DNA of 64,000 nt from an uncultured Clostridia bacterium. GTDB taxonomy: Bacteria > Bacillota > Clostridia > Christensenellales > UBA1242. A program made the position numbers and the translations under genes. The stretch is from assembly GCA_934747765.1 (NCBI GenBank), contig CAKVGZ010000001.1, forward strand, positions 315,944 to 379,943. The letters are read 5' to 3'. Below the pieces are notes generated by a model that searched no databases, was not told the origin of the DNA, and was given only the letters and a program-made list of their open reading frames with translations. This document shows positions 59,871 to 64,000 of the stretch, in pieces (the stretch's first letter is position 1; every line of letters starts with the position of its first letter).

Positions 59871-59900
59871 AGTATATCATGTTCCAAAAAATTTTTGCAA
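59871..59900 (-). promoter_or_regulatory. Leaderless-type promoter of the CrtO-like gene
   Basis: On minus, TTGCAA (59900-59895) and TATACT (59876-59871) with an 18-nt spacer. The ATG is 7 nt after the -10 with no Shine-Dalgarno sequence. Confidence 0.65.
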
Positions 59901-59964
59901 TAAAACTTCATCCTGTTTGTAATTTTTTTAAAATATTGCAAACTATTAATTAAGGAGAAAAATT

Positions 59965-61326
59965 ATGAACGAAAATGTGTATGAAAAATACAGCAAAAAA
60001 AGATTGAACGATGCTTTTGAATTTTGTGAAGGCTATAAAGAATATCTTTCCAAGGCAAAAACGGAGCGTGAAGTCATCATCGAAACGGTTAAATTAGCAA
60101 AAGAAAATGGTTTTGTTGATATAAAAGATTATGTTGACGGAAACAAAAAATTAAAACCAGGTGACAAAATTTATGCCATAAACATGGACAAAGCAATGAT
60201 TCTTGCTGTTATCGGCAAAGAAAATTTGGAACAAGGGCTCAACATTGTTGGATCTCACATAGACAGTCCAAGACTCGACCTCAAATCCACTCCACTATAT
60301 GAGGACGACAACATTTGTCTTTTCGACACACATTATTATGGCGGAATCAAAAAATATCAGTGGACAGCGTTGCCACTTGCACTTCATGGAGTTGTTGTCA
60401 AAAAAGATGGAACAAAAATCAATCTTTGCATTGGCGAAAACGAAACTGACCCAGTTTTTGGAATCAGTGACCTGTTGCCTCACCTAGACAAAGAAAAACG
60501 AAATGAAGCTGTCACTGGTGAAGAACTGAACATAATTGCTGGAACAATTCCCGATTCGAATGCTTCAAAAAACAAAGTTAAAGAAAACATTCTAAACATC
60601 TTGAAAGAAAAAGGAATTGAAAAAGACGACCTTTTCTCAAGCGAAATCGAAGCTGTTCCTGCTGGAAAAGCAAGAGATTTCGGACTTGATAAATCCATGA
60701 TTATGGGCTACGGTCAAGACGACAGGGTTTGCGCCTACACTTCAATTAAGGCAATTTTAAACACAAAATCTCCAAATCGAACAAGCATTTGTTTGCTTGT
60801 GGACAAAGAAGAAATTGGAAGCGATGGCGCAACAGGAATGAAAAGTATGTTCTTCGAAAATTTCATTGCCGACTTAATATCGCTTGCATCAAGCTACTCC
60901 GACCTGAAAGTTCGCCATTGCCTGAAAAACAGTAAAATGATTTCAAGTGATGTGACCGCTGGTTATGACCCAAACAGACCAACCCCTTTTAACAAAGAAA
61001 CGGATGCACACCTTGGTCGAGGAATTGCTTTTTGCAAATATACCGGTTCAAAAGGAAAAAGTGACGCAAGTGACGCAAATCCAGAATATATAGCTCATTT
61101 GAGAAAAATTTTGGACGAAAACAACATATTCTATCAAGCATCCGAAATGGGAAAAGTTGAAGCTGGTGGCGGTGGAACAATCTCCAAACTTATGGCAATT
61201 TATGACCTGGACGTAATTGATGCTGGAGTGCCAGTGATATCAATGCACGCTCCGTGGGAAATAACCGCAAAAGTTGATATTTATGAAACTTACGAAACAT
61301 ATAACGCGTTTTACAAATTCATGTAG
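59965..61326 (+). CDS. M18-family aminopeptidase
   Basis: A zinc-dependent aminopeptidase that removes N-terminal residues, often acidic. The 453-residue protein has metal-site motifs GSHIDSPRLDLKSTPLYED (in pieces, about 94-112), GYGQDDRVCAY (about 249-258), VDKEEIGSDGATGMKS (about 278-293) and a C-terminal VPVISMHAPWEITAKVDIYETY (in pieces, about 420-445). Length matches the M18 family. AAGGAG precedes the ATG. Confidence 0.9.
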   Translation: MNENVYEKYSKKRLNDAFEFCEGYKEYLSKAKTEREVIIETVKLAKENGFVDIKDYVDGNKKLKPGDKIYAINMDKAMILAVIGKENLEQGLNIVGSHIDSPRLDLKSTPLYEDDNICLFDTHYYGGIKKYQWTALPLALHGVVVKKDGTKINLCIGENETDPVFGISDLLPHLDKEKRNEAVTGEELNIIAGTIPDSNASKNKVKENILNILKEKGIEKDDLFSSEIEAVPAGKARDFGLDKSMIMGYGQDDRVCAYTSIKAILNTKSPNRTSICLLVDKEEIGSDGATGMKSMFFENFIADLISLASSYSDLKVRHCLKNSKMISSDVTAGYDPNRPTPFNKETDAHLGRGIAFCKYTGSKGKSDASDANPEYIAHLRKILDENNIFYQASEMGKVEAGGGGTISKLMAIYDLDVIDAGVPVISMHAPWEITAKVDIYETYETYNAFYKFM

Positions 61327-61332
61327 ACCCAT

Positions 61333-61362
61333 CAAAAAAGCTCTCATTCGAGAGTTTTTTTG
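61333..61362 (+). terminator. Terminator of the aminopeptidase gene
   Basis: CTCTC (61341-61345) and GAGAG (61350-61354) pair around ATTC, flanked by A-run and T-run. Confidence 0.8.
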
Positions 61363-61365
61363 TTT

Positions 61366-61527
61366 TTAAAATAAGGTTGAGCCACAAGCTTCTATAATAT
61401 CAAGCAGAACTGATAAAGATGGTTCAAATGTTGTTTTCTCACTCTCTAATAGATGAATATAACTTGCATTCTTTCCAATCATCAAACTTAAAGCACGAGC
61501 CGACAAATTGGCACGAGTTCTGATTAT
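61366..61527 (-). pseudogene. Truncated XRE-type HTH regulator
   Basis: On minus the frame reads RANLSARALSLMIGKNASYIHLLESE and continues to a stop at 61366 (quoted in part). This is a near-complete Cro/cI-type helix-turn-helix domain. The frame is closed by TGA directly upstream of its first residues and has no start codon or ribosome site; a terminator-like hairpin at 61526-61556 stands where the 5' end should be. It is a relic of a phage- or toxin-antitoxin-type regulator. Confidence 0.6.
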
Positions 61528-61556
61528 TCAAGAGAAGAATACTCTTGATTTTTTGA
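61526..61556 (+). terminator. Terminator-like hairpin
   Basis: TCAAGAG (61528-61534) and CTCTTGA (61542-61548) pair, followed by TTTTTT on plus. It has no obvious plus-strand gene in front. Confidence 0.6.
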
Positions 61557-61713
61557 TTTGTAGTAGAAAATCAATTTCTTTTATGTTATAATAAAGAAAA
61601 TAAAACAAAGCATAAGAGGAATTTAGCCAAGTTGATATAATAACAAGTACTATAAACTCTATTAAAAATTTAAATGGGGATAATGTTAGTATTGAAAAAT
61701 TTTTAAAAAAGCG

Positions 61714-61744
61714 TTGACTCTATAGTTTACTATAGTGTTATAGT
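61714..61744 (+). promoter_or_regulatory. MerR-type promoter with operator in the spacer
   Basis: TTGACT (61714-61719) and TATAGT (61739-61744) are separated by 19 nt, the long spacing typical of MerR-activated promoters. The spacer holds the dyad CTATAGT-TT-ACTATAG (61720-61735). Confidence 0.8.
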
Positions 61745-61767
61745 ACTCATAACGAAAGGAGAAAGTT

Positions 61768-62778
61768 ATGATAAAAATTGGTGAATTATCAAACATTACA
61801 GGAGTTTCAATTCAAACTATACGCTACTATGAGAATGAAGGGTTAATTAGTCCCATTGAAGTCGACCGATGGACTAATTATCGTTATTATGATGAAAGCA
61901 GTATAAAAAGATTAAGCGAAATTTCATATTTGAAAGATTTGGGGTTTTCTTTAAAAGAAATTAAAAATTTAGATGAAGAAACAATTAAAGAGAAAATTTT
62001 GCAAGTTAAACTTAATATTAAAAAACTCACTATAAACATTGAGAAACTTTCTGCTATTCGTAAAGATCAAGGAGGATTTTTTATGAAAAATTTTGTAAAC
62101 GATGAAAGAATTATTGGCAAATGGAAAAAGCTTGCAATAGTAAAAAATAAGGAAGATTTTGCAGTAAATAAATTTGATGATAATGATATTTTCGACTTTA
62201 AACAAATATATTTCTTACCAAATGGTGAAGAATATTGGGTGTTTAGTTGGACAAAAGGTATATTATATTTAAAAGATAGACAATTGCCTTATGAAATCAT
62301 AGATGGTAAATTATTTATTGGAATAGTTGATAGCAAAACAAATACAATTGATAATTACGCAGTTTATGAAAAGGAAGATGATAAACACTACACAAAAGAA
62401 GAAATTTCAATTAAAGATAATACGAACATTCCATTTATCACAGATAATAAAGTAATTGGTTTTTGGGATTGTGTAGATTATGTTCACAATTTTGATGAAT
62501 TTAAAATTGGTAAAAAATTTTGGAAAAAAGATTTACTTTTTACAAAATATGTGTTTGAAAATGATGGCACGTTGTTCGTTGGATATAAAGATAGCGATAT
62601 GTTACGTCCTATAAATTGGAGTAAAGACGTTATTATCAACAAAAGTGTAAGCAGTGTAAGCGAATATACAATAAAAGAAGTTGATAATGAAACTATTATG
62701 TTTGTAGAATGGAAATCAGGTGATTATACTTTTGATAGCAAAGTTTATGGCTATTATGTATTTAAAAAAGTAAAATAA
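61768..62778 (+). CDS. MerR-family regulator with two repeated sensor domains
   Basis: The 336-residue protein has an N-terminal MerR winged helix (about 1-70: IKIGELSNITGVSIQTIRYYENEGLI in pieces), a short coiled dimer helix (about 75-100) and then two copies of a beta-rich module: IIGKWKKLAIV at about 115 and VIGFWDCVDYV at about 228. Such tandem modules probably bind a small ligand. The promoter has the 19-nt spacer and dyad expected for autoregulation. AAAGGAG precedes the ATG. The target genes are not adjacent. Confidence 0.82.
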   Translation: MIKIGELSNITGVSIQTIRYYENEGLISPIEVDRWTNYRYYDESSIKRLSEISYLKDLGFSLKEIKNLDEETIKEKILQVKLNIKKLTINIEKLSAIRKDQGGFFMKNFVNDERIIGKWKKLAIVKNKEDFAVNKFDDNDIFDFKQIYFLPNGEEYWVFSWTKGILYLKDRQLPYEIIDGKLFIGIVDSKTNTIDNYAVYEKEDDKHYTKEEISIKDNTNIPFITDNKVIGFWDCVDYVHNFDEFKIGKKFWKKDLLFTKYVFENDGTLFVGYKDSDMLRPINWSKDVIINKSVSSVSEYTIKEVDNETIMFVEWKSGDYTFDSKVYGYYVFKKVK

Positions 62779-62844
62779 ATAATAGCAAAGTGTATTAAGT
62801 CTTTATTTGTCAAGAAAAACCTTAACTCCAAAATATTCATTTGT

Positions 62845-62881
62845 GAAAAATCCGAACTCACTTTTACAGCGGTTCGGATTA
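62845..62881 (-). terminator. Terminator on minus, downstream of the tRNA-like repeat
   Basis: AATCCGAAC (62849-62857) and GTTCGGATT (62872-62880) pair; on minus the stem is followed by TTTTTC. Confidence 0.65.
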
Positions 62882-62888
62882 TTCTTGT

Positions 62889-63000
62889 TTGGTGCACCAG
62901 AAGGGATTCGCTCCGCTCGCATACGCGAGCTCTCTCGCCTGGTCCTAAAAAACTTGCCCATTGGGGCAACTTTTTTCACGGACCGTTCGAATCCCTCTTC
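62889..63000. repeat. Partial tRNA-Arg 3' end with compact structured element
   Basis: The 22 bases at 62889-62910 repeat exactly the 3' end of tRNA-Arg (63054-63075), including CCA. The sequence that follows is not tRNA. It contains GCTCGC/GCGAGC (62915-62930), a terminator-like hairpin TTGCCC/GGGCAA (62954-62969) with flanking A6 and T6, GGTCC/GGACC (62941-62945 and 62980-62984) and an inverted copy of the tRNA T-arm (CGAATCCCT at 62988-62996). It looks like an att-type duplication or a small folded element inserted beside the tRNA. Confidence 0.6.
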
Positions 63001-63015
63001 AACTTTTCTTCCTTT

Positions 63016-63040
63016 AACAAAAAAAACGAGCACTCTCGTT
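63016..63040 (-). terminator. Terminator of tRNA-Arg
   Basis: AACGAG (63025-63030) and CTCGTT (63035-63040) pair around CACT; on minus a T-run follows. Confidence 0.82.
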
Positions 63041-63054
63041 CTCGTTTCTTTTCT

Positions 63055-63131
63055 TGGTGCACCAGAAGGGATTCGAACCCCTGACCTTTGCCTTAGAAGG
63101 GCACTGCTCTATCCAACTGAGCTACTAGTGC
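63055..63131 (-). tRNA. tRNA-Arg (TCT)
   Basis: A 77-nt tRNA on minus with acceptor GCACTAG/CTGGTGC and encoded CCA. The anticodon loop CTTCTAA gives TCT. A second, partial copy of its 3' end lies downstream at 62889-62910. Confidence 0.94.
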
Positions 63132-63199
63132 TTAACCTCTGTTATATTATCACATTAATTTTTTTTAGTCAATAAAAATCGCAAAATTAATTAAAAAAA

Positions 63200-63233
63200 T
63201 TGAAAAATAAAACCCTACGGCAATAGGGTTTCA
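63200..63233 (-). terminator. Terminator of the four-helix membrane protein gene
   Basis: AAACCCTA (63210-63217) and TAGGGTTT (63224-63231) pair, followed by a T-rich tract on minus. Confidence 0.75.
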
Positions 63234-63245
63234 TTTCTCATATTT

Positions 63246-63737
63246 TTACTTTCTTTTTTTTCCAGTTTTTTTCGACAACAAAGTTGTTGCAATTGCAAAC
63301 ACAATCGACACAACTGCAAGTGTTATGGCTGTTGGTCCAACGGTGGACATAGATACAAAATCAGCCATATCAACTGCATAGAACACAACATAGCATATCA
63401 TTGTTGCAATGGCAATTAATGCAGAAACAATCATTAAAAATGCATTTGCTTTTTCTATCCAATTGATTTTTAAAACTTTGCAATTATTCAAAATCAACAA
63501 AATTCCGCCAACAATCATCAATCCTGCAAGAATCAAAAGAATAACTGAGAGCACTGCAAACGCTGTTATGCTTGCTGCTTCTGTGTCAAATCTTATATAT
63601 TCGTACGCTGTTCCAACAGACCTACTCAGTTTCACTCCATGATCAACATACGAAAAATCCATGAATGATGCGCCATACATTCCAAAAGTCAAAATTCCAA
63701 AAATTATTGAAAGAACTGGATTTATATATTTTTGCAT
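63246..63737 (-). CDS. Four-helix membrane protein of unknown function
   Basis: A 163-residue protein with hydrophobic helices near residues 8-30, 56-82, 92-118 and 133-152, and a Lys-rich C-terminus. No motif suggests an enzyme. AGGAGG sits 7 nt before the ATG. tRNA-Arg lies downstream on the same strand. Confidence 0.65.
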   Translation of the reverse strand: MQKYINPVLSIIFGILTFGMYGASFMDFSYVDHGVKLSRSVGTAYEYIRFDTEAASITAFAVLSVILLILAGLMIVGGILLILNNCKVLKINWIEKANAFLMIVSALIAIATMICYVVFYAVDMADFVSMSTVGPTAITLAVVSIVFAIATTLLSKKTGKKRK

Positions 63738-63830
63738 AACTTTACCTCCTCTTTTTTTAATATATCATTTTTATGAAAAATTTCAAAATAAATTTACAAA
63801 AAAATACACCAAAAATATATTCTAGTTTAG

Positions 63831-63859
63831 TTGACAAAATCCATTGAAAATGATACTCT
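63831..63859 (+). promoter_or_regulatory. Promoter of tRNA-Gly
   Basis: TTGACA (63831-63836) and TACTCT (63854-63859) with a 17-nt spacer, 11 nt before the tRNA. Confidence 0.75.
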
Positions 63860-63870
63860 GTTTCTGATTT

Positions 63871-63944
63871 GCGGGTGTAACTCAATGGCAGAGTTCCAGC
63901 TTCCCAAGCTGGCTACGAGGGTTCGATTCCCTTCACCCGCTCCA
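63871..63944 (+). tRNA. tRNA-Gly (CCC)
   Basis: A 74-nt tRNA with acceptor GCGGGTG/CACCCGC and encoded CCA. The anticodon loop TTCCCAA gives CCC. Confidence 0.95.
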
Positions 63945-63947
63945 AAC

Positions 63948-63974
63948 AAAACACCCTTTCGGGTGTTTTCTTTT
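63948..63974 (+). terminator. Terminator of tRNA-Gly
   Basis: AAAACACCC (63948-63956) and GGGTGTTTT (63961-63969) pair around TTTC, followed by CTTTTT. Confidence 0.85.
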
Positions 63975-64000
63975 TCGCTTTCGCTTGGGAACCTCTGTTC

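Larger units (their letters stand above)
61327..61767. other. Gap with two decayed gene remnants before the MerR gene
   Basis: This 441-nt gap holds the aminopeptidase terminator, an XRE-type HTH remnant on minus (61366-61527), a second terminator-like hairpin, and a 33-codon plus-strand open stretch without a start (61616-61717, reading EEFSQVDIITSTINS and on to a stop). The latter looks like the tail of a lost gene. The MerR promoter follows. The AT-richness and mix of fragments suggest past insertion and deletion. Confidence 0.45.

Noticed and set aside
62807..63175. A 122-codon plus-strand frame across the tRNA-Arg region
   Set aside because: It runs opposite the tRNA and through the structured element, and its sequence is the translation of tRNA and hairpins.
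1..64000. CRISPR arrays or a prophage
   Set aside because: No regularly spaced repeats of 23-40 nt and no phage structural genes were seen; the only short repeats are the 10-mer copies and the structured elements.

Overview
The window is AT-rich DNA, densely packed with short intergenic gaps. It carries a large set of endospore genes: an ftsK/spoIIIE translocase, spoIVB, a spoIIM-like gene, dacF, sigG, spoVG, yunB and the complete spoIIIAA-AH operon. Together with low-GC Bacillota housekeeping genes (rny, spoVG, yqeY, argR) this indicates an uncultured spore-forming member of the Clostridia. I cannot name a genus from sequence alone. Most genes are ordinary single-copy chromosomal genes. Clear accessory signal is limited to decayed fragments, structured repeats and a few unknown genes.

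Layout. 1-7.6 kb: the 3' end of transketolase, ftsK/spoIIIE-rimO, and pgsA-cinA(short)-recA. 7.7-15.6 kb: a hydrolase, a membrane-fused Mur ligase, recN, spoIVB, spoIIM-like, dacF and a guanylate-kinase-like gene. 15.8-19.2 kb: a DUF1540-like protein, rplI, tRNA-Leu, a nucleotidyltransferase-like protein and serS. 19.4-24.4 kb: a Xer-type recombinase, argR, and then the most notable locus, a ~600-nt structured RNA on the minus strand with its own promoter and terminator. Directly downstream of it is a gene encoding an OapA-like membrane protein, so this is very probably an OLE RNA/OapA system. 24.5-30.6 kb: small or unknown genes, tRNA-Ser, a membrane-anchored PadR-like regulator, rnhA and rny. 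30.7-36.5 kb: a minus-strand pheS-pheT-iscS-thiI run with 1-nt overlaps between the last three genes. 36.5-46 kb: ku, the spoIIIA operon, efp, an endonuclease IV-like gene, truB and an nrnA-like gene. 46-54.5 kb: a three-tRNA cluster, HD and unknown genes, sigG, lysS, a HicB-like gene, yifB/comM, rplS, a HEPN-motif/CBS protein and spoVG. 54.6-64 kb: murC, a flippase-like membrane protein, yqeY, a phosphoesterase, yunB, a CrtO-like acyltransferase, an M18 aminopeptidase, a MerR regulator, tRNA-Arg with a partial copy of its 3' end, and tRNA-Gly.

Cross-cutting patterns. (1) At least eight genes have a sigma-A-like -10 box only 5-12 nt before the ATG and no Shine-Dalgarno sequence, implying leaderless or near-leaderless mRNAs alongside ordinary SD-led genes. 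(2) Two intergenic elements fold as almost fully paired cloverleaves: the ends are conserved (GGGGARGCAT ... ATGCYTCCCCCCTA) while the three inner hairpins differ completely in sequence. (3) The 10-mer TGCATAGTAC occurs five times in intergenic DNA, three times in tandem at the recA stop. (4) Hairpins overlap the ribosome binding sites of the guanylate-kinase-like gene and sigG, each with a trailing T-run.

All functional calls are from reading the sequence. No database search, covariance model or folding program was run.
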